Source: Zingiber officinale (Eukaryota > Streptophyta > Magnoliopsida > Zingiberales > Zingiberaceae). From it: 64,000 nt of DNA. Numbering within the stretch: position 1 is the first letter of the stretch; the number at the start of each line of letters is the position of its first letter. Below the pieces are notes generated by a model. It had not been told where the DNA came from, did no database searches, and was given only the letters and a program-made list of their open reading frames with translations. The stretch lies in contig NC_056004.1 in assembly GCF_018446385.1 (NCBI RefSeq), forward strand, positions 52,704,523 through 52,768,522, written 5' to 3'. The position numbers and the translations under genes are program-made. Of the stretch, positions 12,724-25,664 are shown piece after piece.

Positions 12724-14063
12724 GGATGGATAGAAAGCGATTGAAGAGGGAGGGGGGGTGCTGTGAATATCGCACGTTAAAAATTCTTTCTTTTCGTGAA
12801 GTAAAAAACAAGACTAGTGCAGCAAAAAATGAAGTACACGTTTCGGTTACTTTGTTCGAAGCTTAGATCGACTCCTATTCCAAGATCCGCGATCCTTGAT
12901 TGCACCGTTGGACAATTCACTAAAATCTTTCTTTCCAAAACTTTTAGAAAGAAGCAATCCGTACAATGGAAGATGTAAGATAGTAACAACCTACTATCTT
13001 ACTAGAAAATAAGTACAATGTAAACTAATAAAAATTATACCGACAGAAGAATAAGAGTGCAGCTTGTCGGCACTTCTTGGAGTAGTAGCTTGCCTATGAA
13101 GATGTAGTAGTAGCACAAACAACAGCTTTGTACACGGATCAACAGGAAACATATTACTCAGCCTCGGACCTAGAGCTCCACTTTTATAAGAATCGTTATC
13201 GTTCGGTCGACTGAATCCACTCCCTTCCTTCGTTGAGATATGATCTTGGGCATTGATGATATTTAATGGTTCGGTCGATTGATCACCTTGTTCGGTCGAT
13301 CGAACGGTGAACATTCTCCGTTCGTCGAGATTCTTCATTAATGAGTCTTTAATGTGATGATTGTTCGGTCGATCGATCAGCCAGACTTCCATCTTTGCTT
13401 CTGATCGATCTGATCTGTATCACATCATCAAGGTTCGGTCGACCAATCCTCTAGTTCGGTCGACTGATCAGGCTTCGATCGGACTCTGCTCTGCTTTGGC
13501 CTGAACTAGTTTCTGGTCTGAGTTAGCCTTGTTTGGTCATTAGATCAACCGATTAAGTCGCTCCCTATAAAACAGAGTTAGACAATTTCCTGCAAAACAA
13601 AGGTTAGCACAGTAATAAGATGCATGAGTAGTAATAGACAGTAACACTGTCTTGATCTCAATTTGGAAACCTTCCTGATTTCTTCAGTTGGATCAACGAT
13701 CTAGGGATTGTTCCTTTCTGGAACATGATCTCATTATCGCTCCCTTCAGTTGCTTACTTCAACCTACCTGCCAAACTTTGGTCCTCCAGATCTATTTGGA
13801 CTTTACCGCTTAGTATCGGATCGGCACACCAGGACTTTCCTTCGATTTACGGTCCTCCAGACTTATCGAGCTTCTTTGCCAAGTGTTGGGCCCTCTCGAC
13901 CCACTTGGGCTTCCTGCCTGGCTTCGACGACCTGCTAAGACTTTTCCCAGGTTAAGTAAACAGTCTGTACACTCATTTAACTTGTTAGATCACAACAAGA
14001 CTTAACTTGAATCTTTGACAACATCAAAATTCAGGTTCGATTCTAATGCACCTTGTACCAATA
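12724..14063 (-). repeat. 3' LTR of element I
   Basis: Starts at 14063 (minus) after the polypurine tract and ends near 12724, where a G-run like those next to other Sirevirus LTR ends is found. A cluster of TTCGGTCGA-type palindromes lies at 13205-13470. A TATA box (minus-strand TATAAAAG, plus 13191-13198) follows immediately. The 12724 end is approximate because no second LTR is available. Confidence 0.65.
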
Positions 14064-14209
14064 ATCTTCTCCTTTTTGATGTTTGACAATCAAGGTTCAC
14101 AATTAAGTTAATATATACAAACATATAAGTAAACAAACATTTTTAATTTAACTCTCCTCCTGAGTCAAATAATTTTCCTTGAATTGACTATCTCTCACCC
14201 TTTGACACA

Positions 14210-15260
14210 GATAAAAAAATAGGGAAAACAAGTGTGAAACATAAGAAGTGGAGTTTAGCTAAAAATTTGAAATTAAAATTTCCAAAGATAAATCAATTAA
14301 AAATCTTTGAAAGTTTTCAAAAGATAAGGTTTGAAGAAGTTTAAAAGCAAAGTATAAAATTTAAGTTTTTAAAACAAGGAAATGTTTGAGATAAATAAGT
14401 GTAAATTTTTGAAATTCTCTAAAGAAAAACCTTTGAGAATTATTAAAAAGTTCTAAAAAAATTTGAAAAAAATTTGATAGGGATAAATATGAGAAAGATA
14501 AATGTGATTTTTTTTTTTGAAAAGATAAATTTAATTTTGAAAATAGTATTAAAGGATAATTTTTTTTAAAAAAAAAATAAAGGCGGTGAGAGTAAATTTG
14601 AAAGTTTGAAAAAAGGTAAAAAATTTGAGAGGAAAAATTTATTAAAGAATAAGTTTAAAAATTTAAATTTTGAAAAGAAAATTTGTTTAAAAAAATGGAT
14701 AAGGATAAATTAAGTTTGAAGCTTCCCCTAACATTGATAATTACTTAAAAGTATAAGCATGATTTTAAAAATTAGAAAAATGTCCTTATGTTGAAATGTC
14801 CGACCTTCATACTTAGTTGACTACCACAAGATAGCAGCTGCTGATTCAGGTTGGTTAATATGAGCTTTTGATTCTAACTAGTTTGTTAGTAGCTAGATTA
14901 CTAAAATTGATCAATATATTTTGTTTAAAGTCTAGATTTATAGCGATGCACTGACATGAGCATATGAAATCTTAGTCTAAGTCCTAAGCATCCCATACCG
15001 TTTTATGTTTCAAAATACACAAGCAAGGTATCCTACTGTGCTTATAAGATGCTGGCTGTTAAAACTATAGGAACATGTAATTCTACAGTAAAACCTAGGC
15101 TATTCCACAAAGATAAAACATTTTAAACTCAGTTTTGAAAATAAATATTGAAAGGGGAATTTTAAAAATAATTTTGAAAAACTACTAAGTAATGTGTTAA
15201 GAGCTAAAGAATACTATTCTATAAAACACATTTCTAATTGTCTTCTTAAGTTACTAAATT
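14210..15260. repeat. Purine/AT-rich non-coding 3' region of element I
   Basis: Long A/G-rich runs on the plus strand with many short A- and T-homopolymers (notably 14500-14580). It occupies the position between polymerase and 3' LTR. No open frame with a recognisable product. Confidence 0.55.
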
Positions 15261-15264
15261 CAGT

Positions 15265-15760
15265 TTAAGGTAAAGGTTTGGTAAATATGTCAGCTAAGTT
15301 AGATTTTGATTCAATATAATTAAGTTCAATATTTTCTTTAAAGATATGATTCCTAACGAAGTGATGTTTAACTTCTATGTGTTTAGTTCTAGAGTGATAT
15401 ACTGGATTTTTAGTTAGATTTATAGAACTTATATTATCAATGTAGGTTATTACATTTTTATAATCTAGATTAAAATCTTTTAAAGTATGGGACATCCATA
15501 ACAATTGAGCTACGTATTCGTCCATTGCTATGTATTCGACTTCAGTAGTAGATAAGATAATACAATGTTGCTTTATGCTAAACCAGCTAATTAAAGAAGA
15601 TCTTAGTAATTGACAACCTCCACTTGTACTTTTTCTATTTAAGTTGCAACTGACATAATCTGAATCAGAATAGGCAACTAATTCAAAATGTGATGTTCTA
15701 GATTACGACATTCCTACATTAATGGTTCCTTTTAGATATTTAATTTTACGTTTTAGGTTT
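15265..15760 (-). pseudogene. Copia reverse transcriptase end plus RNase H (element I)
   Basis: Minus-strand reading gives the end of the RT connection (YLKGTINVGMS), a stop near 15700, then YSDSDYVSC, KSTSGGCQLL, LISWFSIKQ, LSTTEVEYIA, and finally NPVYHSRTKHIEVKHHFVR and LADIFTKPLP. These are the classic Copia RNase H landmarks in order. Upstream the frame dissolves into an A/T tract, so the enzyme is a C-terminal fragment. It is the only polymerase-derived coding sequence seen in the window. Confidence 0.9.
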
Positions 15761-15769
15761 TCATAATTA

Positions 15770-16490
15770 GATTTAATATTTGAATTAAAGTTTTAAAGTT
15801 AAGTTTTATTTTTTTTATTTTAAATTGAAGTTAAGTTTAATTAATTTAGATTTTAAAATTTTAATTTAAAATTAATTTAAGTTCAGTTTTAGTTATATTG
15901 ATTTTAGATTTAATTAAGTTTTAATTAGGTTTTAAAATTAAATTATGTTAGTTTGCTTTGATTAAATTTTTAATTAAATTTTAAGTTTATTTTTGAGATT
16001 TTAATTAATTTTGAGGTTAAGTTTAAATTAATAATTTTAGATTTAAAATTTTAAGTTAATAACTTTAGTTTAATTTAAGTTAATAGTTTTAATTTAATTT
16101 TATAAGTTAATAGTTTTAATTTAATTTTTTAAGTTAATAATTTTAGTTAAGTTTGAGTTTTATTTTTAATAATTCTAAGTTGAGTTTAAGTTAGATTAAT
16201 TTATTTTTTAATATTAAACTATGTTTTCATTATTTTTTTAAGTTGAATTTAGTTAAGTTGATTTGGATTTAAGTTTTAATTATTTTTTAAATTTGACTTT
16301 GAGTTATGTTTAAATTAATTTTAGATTTAGGTTAGAATTAATTAATTTATGATTTAAGTTATGTTTTAATTTTAGATTTAATTAAATTTTAATTAATTTT
16401 AATAACTTAAACTTGATATTAGGTTAAGTTCAATCAAGTTTTATTAAAACCTATTAAAAAGGTTGTTTAATTCATGTTAGATTCAAACTT
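15770..16490. repeat. A/T-only low-complexity tract in element I
   Basis: About 700 bp built from short variants of TTAAGTTTTAATT, almost without C. It begins roughly 0.6 kb after the gag C-terminal segment. A similar tract follows gag in element F (63760-63900), so it appears to belong to the family. Confidence 0.8.
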
Positions 16491-16499
16491 AGCTTTGAA

Positions 16500-17930
16500 T
16501 TAATCAAGCAAGATTCTTAAGGATAAGTTTTCAGTTCAGTGGCGAGCCATATGACATTCTTGTGTATCAACGGTGGATCGCTTACTGAATACTTTTTAAA
16601 ATAATCCTGCCCAAAAAACTTAATATTAAGTTTTGGTCTAACTAGTCTATGTTTGACCAGGGTAGTTTCGGTCAGATCACTAAGTCTAGTGCACTAGGTA
16701 GAATACACAAGATTCAGTCTAGACATGCCTTTGACAAAGCTTCCTTCACGTACTATTATTCTAATCTATTCTAATGCTATGCTTTTAAGGTTTAGTAAAC
16801 CTTTTTAATTAACCATTCTAAGCTAAGCAGAAAAGTAAACCTAATCCTAAGCATGCAAAATAAGTTAATCAAGTTAGTTGAACAGTCTTTTTATTTGCTC
16901 CCCCTAAGTTATAGCTTAGATATGGTCTATCTAAGTAATGAATTTGACTTTTAGGGATCAAATATTGGTTTGGTTTGATTGGTTTAGTTAAATATTTTTT
17001 AGGGACCAATGCTTGGACTTGATTTCTAACATTTTGACTGATTAGAGACGGATACGGTTTGTTGGTTTTGTTTGGGTTATAGCCAAGTCACAATTTGTTG
17101 TACACGGCTTGTTGCGACCCAAGTATCATATTTAGACACTTGGATCCCAGCTCGAACTTTTTCAACGTTTTCTTGAGTTGCTCGATTTGACCTTTCAAGT
17201 TAGAATTTTCTTCCTCAAGCTTTGTAACTTGAGTTGAAGTTCCAACTTGAATTTGGTTAATCGAATTACTCAAGTTAACTTGCTCCTTAAGATGATCAAT
17301 TTCCTTAAGTAGTAAGTTATTTTGTTTTTCAATTTTTGTTAATTTTTTAAACAGACATTTAACTACTTTAAGTAAATTCAACTTGGAATAAAAAATTACC
17401 ATATCGAGACCTTCGAAAACAGATACAAATCCATGACTTCTCTCGGACTTGGTGTTGGTCTTGGACTCGTACTCTTTCTTGGACTCATAATCTTCGTTTC
17501 TTGCCATAAGGGCAAGATGATTTGAGTGCTTTGGTTCTTCCGCATCGGACTCCTCGGAGGATGACTCGTCCCACGTCGCTTTGAGAGTCTTCTTTCTTCT
17601 TGTTGACTTTGGATTTTCCTCCTTCTAGTTAGGACATTCCTTTATAAGATGTCCTTTCTTGTAGCACCTATAACAAATCATTTCTGATTTGTTTTACATC
17701 TGGTTGATTGGTGTCTTCTTGGTACTCCTTTTGAATTTCTTCCTTGTTAGTAGTTTTAGAACCATGTTGGCCAGCTCTTCTTCATTGGTTGAGTTTGAGT
17801 CAGACTCACTTGCTGGCTCCTTCTTGGCTTTGGTCTTGATTTCTTTGCTTGATCCTACATACAAAGCAATCCCTTTCTCGACTTGATTCAAGTTAGATTG
17901 TTCATGTGATTCTAATTCACAAAATAGTTC
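16500..17930 (-). pseudogene. Sirevirus-type gag, element I
   Basis: In minus-strand order: VEKGIALYVGSS near 17880; a CCHC knuckle ICYRCYKKGHLIKECPN (about 17680-17630) with stops just before and after it; the Ser/Glu-rich segment ATWDESSSEES; MARNEDYESK at 17507; a coiled coil (LEEENSNLKGQIEQLKK, 17230-17150); GSQQAVYNKL; and, past a stop, a tail with IPKSQIHYLDRPYLSY (about 16940). Gag packages the element RNA, and the knuckle binds RNA. The N-terminal UBN2 domain is lost at the 17950 break. Confidence 0.8.
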
Positions 17931-17950
17931 ATCTAATTTAAGAATTGACT

Positions 17951-19640
17951 ACCATTTGAGCCATTCATACAGTCCATAATCATGACCCTAAAGGTACCTT
18001 CTAGAGAACATGCAGTCATATAGCCGAAGCTAACATAAATTACATTATCAGTAAAGTTTGGAAGGGTCCTCCCTGAAGCTCATCCCAGAGCACCCATCTC
18101 ATACTATCACCACACATGTGAGCATACACAACACCTTACACTTATATTAATGGTACATTCCATTTATTCTGTAAATACTTCTACCTCGAAAGAAACCAAT
18201 AGAAACATGTATACACGGAAACTATATATTGAGTTCAGTATCTAAGACATATATGCATAAAAATTCTATTATCAGCACCAAGTTACCATACATAGGAAAA
18301 ATAGGAACTGTTAATTCAATTTTACCATACTACTAGTGGTTCATCAGTAAAAAGCATCCGAAACCAACACAAGGAGCAAAAACCCCCCATCGAATTCGCA
18401 CCACCACCTATCAAATCCATTCACAACATCATGACTATCTCGAAAGAAAATTGAGGACACCAAACTAATTTCCAAGTACCACAGCTATTCCAGAAATAGA
18501 ACATCGTCGAATTAAACAATATAGAAGCATAATGTTATCGAGTTCAATCCATACAAATTCCATGGCAATTCGGAAACACAGGATGCAACACTGATTCCAT
18601 ATGAAGCTTACCCTACAAGGGTTCATTACCAAGCCTCGCAAACACTAGTGAGAAGCACAGAGGAGAGAAACATCACCGCTCTAGTTCAAATCCTACCTAT
18701 GATTCCAATACCATGAGAAAACCAAAACTCCATCGATCAAAGCTTGAAGCACCAACAAACATAGCTAATCAAAGAAGCAAAACACGAATCCATAACTATT
18801 CACAGAAATCGAATAGCATCGAATGGTATCCACACAAACCGCAAGTACTCGCAGAAATAGAACAACCTCGAAAGGAAATCCACAACATCCCAAGTTCGTC
18901 CAGCATTTCAAAGACAGCAGAAGGAAACAAGAACAATATCGTTCATGGTGTAAACCTCAACAATCCTCCCCAAAGCCTCCAGAAGCACAAAAAAAGAGTA
19001 AAACACCATGGCCATTTGACGAGACTATCAAATACTCAATCCATAAACCCAAAACATCGAGAAGGACCGAACAAGGCTAAATTTGATTGCAAACTTCCAA
19101 GATAGCATATCACATCGAAGAAAGCACTTGCCTTCCCTTCTTCGTTTCTCCGACAGAAACCCTCACCTAGTTGTTTCCTGCCGCCCGTGAGATTGCTGAA
19201 GACCTCTGTGTCCGATCATAACACCCTCAAAGGAATCGCCCGCATGAGGTGGCGCCAGGTCTAGTCTTAGAGACCGGTGGAGAGCTCCGTCGCAAGTGGC
19301 GATGATGAAGAGAAGAAAGGGGAAAATCGGCAATTTAGGAAACCGTGAAGAGGAAAGAAATCGGCACAGCTAGGTATAGCTTTTATACCTATGTTAATTA
19401 AACCCTAACCTTAGACTAATTAGAGCAATCAACTCTCAACTTAATTTGGGTATCTTATGTTTCCCTCAACCTTCCCTCCTCTATCCTCTTGAAACATGTC
19501 GTACAAGTTCATTTATAATTCTAAAAAATTCTTAAAATTTGTAAAAAAATTTATGACTTAATTGCCTTAACAAGTGCTCGTGTGACCTTAGATAATTTTA
19601 TAAATAAATTCCTTAATTATGCTCGTGAGACCTTACAAGG
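17951..19640 (-). mobile_element. Second Tekay-like gypsy LTR block
   Basis: Minus-strand order resembles the block at 1-2066: a start region with AAGGTCTCACGAGC repeats near 19610, an AAATTTT-rich stretch (19520-19570), a TATA box near 19390 followed by CTAGCTGTGCCG, then a C/T-rich leader and a long A-rich tail. No coding region is attached. Ends are approximate. It abuts the broken end of element I, so one may have been cut by the other. Confidence 0.38.
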
Positions 19641-19993
19641 TCGGCCAAGATATCAGACTCAAGGGTTTGATGAAGAAAAACTAGAGTTTCCACCCCTTGT
19701 GTGATAATAGAAGCTCCTTAATAAAGCTGAGCCCAGCTCTAGATGAAAAGAATAATACCCCATCCTCCATCTTCTTTGGATAAAAGAACAAATGAAAGAT
19801 CTAGCGAGATAAGGGAATTCGATATAGTCGAAATACGAACACTACTCCAGTTAAAATTCGAAAGGAATTTGAGCCTAACTAAGATAACGAGATGCAGAAA
19901 TATTGGGACCCTTTGGTAAAAAAATATTGGAATACGAAAATGCCACCCACTTAAAAAATGACTTCTAAAGAATGTCACCAAACCAGGGAGGAA
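19641..19993. other. Unassigned intergenic sequence before Sirevirus A
   Basis: No gene or repeat family recognised. The segment ends in GAAGATCC; its GATCC is the left target duplication of Sirevirus A and resumes after 36564. Confidence 0.6.
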
Positions 19994-19998
19994 GATCC

Positions 19999-20070
19999 TA
20001 TTGGAGCAATCCCAATGGTCCGTGCAACCATGTGTTTTGATGTTTGGGCAAAGGGTTTAAGTTAGGTTCA
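19999..20070 (+). repeat. 5' LTR of A, first piece
   Basis: TATTGGAGCAATCCCAATGG and the following bases match the start of the 3' LTR (35560 on) up to GGTTCA, where gypsy B is inserted. The LTR resumes at GTTCACCCTTAT (28657). Confidence 0.88.
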
Positions 20071-20661
20071 TGATAACAATGATTTTACTACAATATTTGG
20101 ATTCATAAATGCATTCTTTGATGATCTTCTCCTAGGCTAAACTTATATATACATCACATTTCATGAATTGGATTTATTTTTGGACTTAATTGTAAAATAT
20201 CTCATTATTACGATATTTGGTGCTAATATTGAAATATGATCTTTGTAGGATCAAAAGGGTCATGGACCCGATCAGATCAGACCAAAATTGGGCTCAAATC
20301 TTAGGCTAAACAAGACAATCAAGCCTTGAAACAATCTGGACCATCCATCGAGAGCAATATAAACCATCCATTGAAGATCTGGTCCATCTGAGCTAGGAGA
20401 GAATAGATCAGGTTCCTTGATGAAGATGTGAACCTTTGGATCAGATTTAGATCAAATTTCACCATTGGATCAAAGGTGGAAGAATCACAACCGTCCATTA
20501 CAAATCTGTGATCTGATTTAAATTATGAAGCTACAGTGCTAGTTTCGTTCGTCAAATCTCCACAGTGCTCTTCGCGTCAAGCAGCAGGGAGGCGCGAGCC
20601 TCTCCGGCGATTCCGACCCCGATTCCAACTCCGATCATCTTCTCAGGCGACGACCTCAGTG
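20071..20661 (+). repeat. 5' LTR of B, 3'-truncated
   Basis: Closely matches 27122-27720 of the right LTR, including the GGCGCGAGCCTCTCCGGCG stretch. The match stops just after GACGACCTCAGTGG; beyond it the sequences are unrelated. Confidence 0.85.
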
Positions 20662-23600
20662 GGAATTTTGAGATTGGTGTGTTGGTTTGAATGTGCCAAG
20701 TGCAATGCAGGATTGGAAAGTTAACAATGTGGTTGGTTTGTTTAAATGATACATCAATTATTTTATTGGGAGTTAGTTCAAGAGTTGCTTCTGTCATCAA
20801 CAAATCAAAATGATCGAAGAAAAATAGAGATGAAATAGAAGTGATTGATGTTGTGCCATGTTCTCTACAGTGATTAATGCCAAATTAGTGAACTACTGGA
20901 AATTGAATTTTTTATTTCTAGAATTCAGAAGTTAGCATTTATTTGAAGTTTGAATTTCTATATTGAAGGAGAAAGAGAATATATAAAATAATTTGGTGCA
21001 ATTGTGAAGAGCTTGCAATTTTTTTAAATCTGATATTTGAATCAATTTCTTAAGCATATTTCTAGAACTGAAGAATGCAGAAGTTGCTGACTTCTGAAAT
21101 TGACTAGCTGCACTTCAGTATTGGGATCAGTGTTATGGAATGTTTAGGAAAGATTCATATGGATTATCTTCAAAAGGAAGATTTGGAAAAAGAATAGATG
21201 AAAGACATTTAAGAACTGATACTTTCTTGAGAATGAATGAGGACTCGTTTTAAAGAATTCAATTACACATTTGAACTCAGAATTTGATGTTGGAAATTTG
21301 ATTCCTAAATTCCATAGTTCACCTAAGGTCCCTGTGCCAAATCTTTTTGAAGTTTCTGGGCAGTAACAATTTCAAATTAAACTCTTGTCAGCCTAAAATC
21401 AAATGTTATCCTTTGATAAATTGAATTCCTAATGAGTTGTGCTAAAGTTATCCTGAAATCCCAATTCTGAAACTAAGAACTGAGCTACAAATTTCAGAAT
21501 CCAGCCTTGATTTTGGAGATTCTTAGATTGAATGTTGGATTTCAAATGTAGGAGATTCTGATGCTTGAATCAAAATCTGATCTTTGTGAGCTGAACTGCA
21601 TTGGATTTTATGTTCTGATACTACACTAAACAAGTTGAGATGCATATCAACTAAAAGAACCTTAACCTCATAAAGTTATGGGGTAGCTGAGAACAGCTTG
21701 GATGAGGATTTAGTTTGATCCCTTATCTATTAAATGCTTTGTGCTGAATGGAATTGTGAATTCTGGATAGCAACAACAAGAACTCAGGTTTCAGTGTCAA
21801 ATGAGGTTTTCTTTCAAGTTGAACTTTGGATGATTTGAAATAGATTGCACTCGAGATACAAAACCTGAAACTATAGTAAAAAAAAATAGAAATTCAGGAA
21901 ATTAGTTGCATTTAATATTTGAATTCATAAATTGCATGGACCATTTCTAAAGGATGTTTTAGATGCTATGGAGAGCATAATTGAGATTCTAGAGGGAAAT
22001 ACTAAGTTGCTCTAAGTAAAAAAAAAACAAGGAAGCCACAGAATCTGACTCCTACATTCAGATTTTGTTGTTGAACTCTATGTTCAAGGGGCTGATGTTG
22101 GAGTCGATCTTTTAAGGAAGGAAGATAACTGGATGAAGAGTTATGCAAACTAATCAATGAGAAACTCAAAATTCTGAAATTGGAATGAAGGAGATGTAGC
22201 CAAACCTGCTGTTGTCTTTAACCAGAGACAACTTGAACTTAAATTCTTGCATTGCAGTGTCAATTGATAACTGAATTCTTGATGATTTGAGCCAAAACTT
22301 CCTTGAATTCCAAGTTTTCAAATGCAGGAATTCCTTAAACCTCATTGATTCTGATTTCTACAACTTTGAAACCTTAGGCAGTTGGAATTCATTGAAATTT
22401 CACTGACTTTGATTTCTGAATTGTTAAAAGACATAATTCTATTGTGAAACTGAATTTTGGAAATATCAGCTGGATCCAATACTTCAAATCTGACACTTTA
22501 TTCCACATTTTAATTAGTGATATGCAGCTGCAGGAATGAGGAGATGCATACCAATGGAATTGGTTTGTTTAAATAAGGAATAGGATAGCTGATTTAATAC
22601 AGCAATTGAAAAAAAAAAAAAAAAGTGGCACGTTGCAGCAATAAGCTGATTCATGAGAATTTTGGAACTTTTCATAATTTGAATCTGATTGTGCTGTTGA
22701 AAAGTTTAGTTGAAGTTACATTATGATTCCAATTCTGAAAATAGTGTTATGTACTTATGAGTCAATGCTGAAGAATATTCCTAAAAAGCGCTATTGCAAG
22801 GTTGAACTTGATCCCTAGAATCAGAGATTTAAATATGAAATTCTACAGAAATGCATAAATAAATTCTAATCTCTGAAATGTAGAATCTGCAAGTGATGTG
22901 TCGAGTTCTTGCAAAGTGATTGTTAATAGCAGTAACTAGGGAGTTATGTCAGAATTAGATTCAGTCCTACTATGAGGCTTTTGAAGCTCCATTGAATTCA
23001 ATTTCCAGTTCTAAAACTTAAGGACATAAATCAGAAAATCAGTCTTAATTCTGGAATCTCATTGAATTTGTTTCTGAAAATGATGTACATCTACAAGGCA
23101 AATTGAATTTATTGGTTACCGGATATGAACTGCTGTATCTTTGAAGAAATCTGTTGAAAAAAAAACTTGAAAAATGAAATTCTGTTTGGTGTCAAATTTT
23201 GGAACTGAAGTCGTAAAAAAAAATATATGACTGAATCAAGAATTCATCTTTATTTCTAAAATTCTTTGGCAGCTTTAATGATCTGGAATTTAGAAAGGAA
23301 AGTTAGGCATATGTAATATGTATATATTCTCAAGCTGTATGGCGACTGATTGAAAGCTAAAAAAACACGAGCACGAAACTTTGCTTGTCAAGCTTGAATC
23401 AGATTTTTGTAATTTCAGTGAAGCTAAATTCTTAAATGCGTAGTTTCACATTTGATTGGTTGAAGCTTTGGTAGATTCGAAGAATTCTAGACTTGAACTC
23501 CATATCCTGAAATTGAATTGTGGAAATCAGAATTTCAGAAATCAGCTTCATTTCTATTTTTTATTCTAGTTTTGGTTCTGTGGAATGGAAGTCTACTTTT

Positions 23601-24452
23601 TGATTAACTAATTAGATATTCTCTAGCTTTTGAACTTACTGAAGTAAGATACTTGGATAATTTCTGCAAGAAATGGACAGATGATGAATATGATCAAAAT
23701 ATGCAATTGCATGAATTTGATAGCTTTATGTTTTTGACGTTGTGCTGATTGTTACTAAATTATGTGATCAGGGCTGTTGTTGGTGTTTATAGAATCTTGA
23801 TTTGGTTTCCCATCAATGCAATAGAGATGTATTTCTCTAGTTGAGTGATATTGGGTGTAAGCTGCAAAAGTAAAAGAAGGGATGAGTTGGTTTATGAAAC
23901 TGAATTCAACAGCTAATTAATTTGGAATACTGATCTGTGCCAACTGATGATGTTGTCCTCATCAACATAGCTTTGAATTGAAGCTTTAATCATTCCAGAG
24001 CAAAATGAAAACTTTTGCTAAACTTAATTCTTCATGCTTCAAAATTCCTTCAATGAAGAGTATCAAAATTCTGAAACTGTAATTCTAAATTGCATTACAG
24101 ATATTATCAAAAATGTTCAAGATTAGCAGTTACAAACTAAAGTTGAATCTGTAGAAATAGAAGAAAAAAAACTAGCAGAATGTAGAAAGAACGAAAAACA
24201 GTGGCTAGAGGTGTATCTACTTGGATTGGATTGAGTTTCATTGTCCGAGACGGTCAATATTTTAAGTGTGGGGGAGGGAACTGTTCTTCATAAATTGATG
24301 TGAGATTATTTGAGTTTCCAAGTGTTGGAATTGAAGTGTAAAAAAAAATAATGGCAAATCAAAAGAGTATCAAGTGTGGAAACAATGTATCAAGAATTGT
24401 GTATAGCTATCAAATTGAAGGAGAGTTTAGCTTGATATTTTGAGTTGATAAT
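20662..24452. other. Non-coding interior of gypsy B
   Basis: About 3.8 kb with no convincing protein. It repeatedly uses loose variants of GAATTCTGAAATTGAATT on the plus strand, giving a monotonous composition. A polypurine-like TTTAAGTGTGGGGGAGGG occurs at 24262-24279, well before the true one at 27108. This may be a second, internal polypurine tract or a remnant of an earlier LTR border. Confidence 0.6.
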
Positions 24453-24754
24453 TGTTGGTGCAACCTTAGGTCAAGGTTGACCTGGTTGACCCGACTCGAG
24501 TTGACCTGACTCGAGTTGTATTTTGATGTTTGACGAAAACAGAAGAGTTGTATTTTGATTGTTGGTGAACCTTAGGTGGAGATTGTTGGTGTAACCTTAG
24601 GTCAAGGTTGACCTGGTTGACCCGACTCGAGTTGACCTGACTCGAGTTGTATCTTGATGTTTGACGAAAACAGAAGAGTTGTATTTTGATGGAAGATTGT
24701 TAGTACAACCTTGGTCAAGGTTGACCTGGTTGACCCGAGGTGAGTTGACCTGAC

Positions 24755-24870
24755 TCGGAAAAGTCCAAGCAGGGAGCTTGTCATGGTGAAAAGTCCAAGC
24801 AGGGAGCTTGGCACGGGAAAAGTCCAAGTATGGAAACTTGGCACGGAGAAGTCCAAGTATGGAAACTTAG
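24755..24870 (+). repeat. Minisatellite 1 in LTR C
   Basis: About four units of AAAAGTCCAAGCAGGGAGCT plus TTGGCACGGG, alternating with a variant in which GCAGGGAGC is replaced by TATGGAAAC. The same unit recurs in both LTRs of element E (53935-54138 and 59593-59825). Confidence 0.9.
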
Positions 24871-24877
24871 CATGGGA

Positions 24878-25225
24878 AGTCGGAGAGGGCTCGGTAGCTC
24901 GTTCTCCGGACTGAGGTCAGAGAGGGCTCAGGAGTTTGTTCTCTGGACCGGATGGAAGTCGGAGAGGGCTCGGTAGCTCGTTCTCCGAACTGTGGTCAGA
25001 GAGGGCTCGGTAGCTCGTTCTCTGGACCGGATGTGGAAGTCAGAGAGGGCTCGGTAGCTCGTTCTCCGGACTAGATCAGAGAGGGCTTGGTAGCTCGTTC
25101 TCTGGACCGGACGAAGTCGGAGAGGGCTCGGTAGCTCGTTCTCCGGACTAGGTCAGAGAGGGCTCGGTAGCTCGTTCTCCGGACTAGGTCAGAGAGGGCT
25201 CGGTAGCTCGTTCTCTAGACCAGGA
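24878..25225 (+). repeat. Minisatellite 2 in LTR C
   Basis: Units of about 36-40 bp beginning GTCGGAGAGGGCTCGGTAGC and ending CTCGTTCTCCGGACT or CTCTGGACCGG, at least eight copies. Shared with the LTRs of element E, where the 3' LTR array (59828-60365) is longer. Confidence 0.9.
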
Positions 25226-25229
25226 AGGC

Positions 25230-25415
25230 AGACGGGAAATCCTGGTGAGTGAAGCCAGGTGAAAGTCCTGGTGAGTGAAGCCAGGCAAGGGAAAGTCCTG
25301 GTGAGTGAAGCCAGACAGTTGGTGAAAGTCCTGGTGAGTGAAGCCAGGCAAGGGAAAGTCCTGGTGAGTGAAGCCAGGCAGTTGGGAAGTCCTGGTGAGT
25401 GAAGCCGGGCAAGGA
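25230..25415 (+). repeat. Minisatellite 3 in LTR C
   Basis: Six units of about 28 bp around GTCCTGGTGAGTGAAGCCAG. Absent from the LTRs of element E, but the same unit, antisense, fills 43430-43830 and 49440-49730 in the LTRs of element G. Confidence 0.9.
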
Positions 25416-25664
25416 AAAATCCAGATGGATCAAGGGTGATCGGACATCTGGTGTTGAGAAGGTCAAGTAGGTCAAGGGAGTGACCGGATACTTGACACGA
25501 AAAGGAAGTCCAAGTGGGTCAAAGGGATTGACCGGACACTTGGTGAAGAGTCTTAGCAGGTCAAGGGAGTGACCGGATGCTAAGAATGATGTACCAACTG
25601 GTCAAGGTTGACTGGAGGTTGGTGTGAGAGACTTGGGACTTGGTTTGGGCAAAAACCAAGCTCT

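Larger units (their letters stand above)
12724..17950 (-). mobile_element. Truncated Sirevirus-like Copia element (element I)
   Basis: In element order on the minus strand: gag (about 17930-17088), an A/T-only tract (16490-15770), the reverse transcriptase/RNase H end (15760-15265), a purine-rich non-coding stretch (to 14064), the polypurine tract AAAAAGGAGAAGA, and the 3' LTR (14063 to about 12724). The 5' LTR and gag N-terminus are missing; the break is near 17950, against a Tekay-like LTR. Integrase and most of the reverse transcriptase are absent. Element F at the right end has a related gag, followed by the same type of A/T tract. Confidence 0.75.

Noticed and set aside
18713..19105. 130-residue basic open frame
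   Set aside because: Lies in the A-rich tail of a gypsy LTR-like block; overlapping alternative frame; no recognisable domain.
25230..25415. Regularly spaced 28-bp repeats that look like a CRISPR array
   Set aside because: Units are adjacent and whole units repeat with small changes; there are no unique spacers. The array sits inside a plant LTR with target duplications, so it is a minisatellite.
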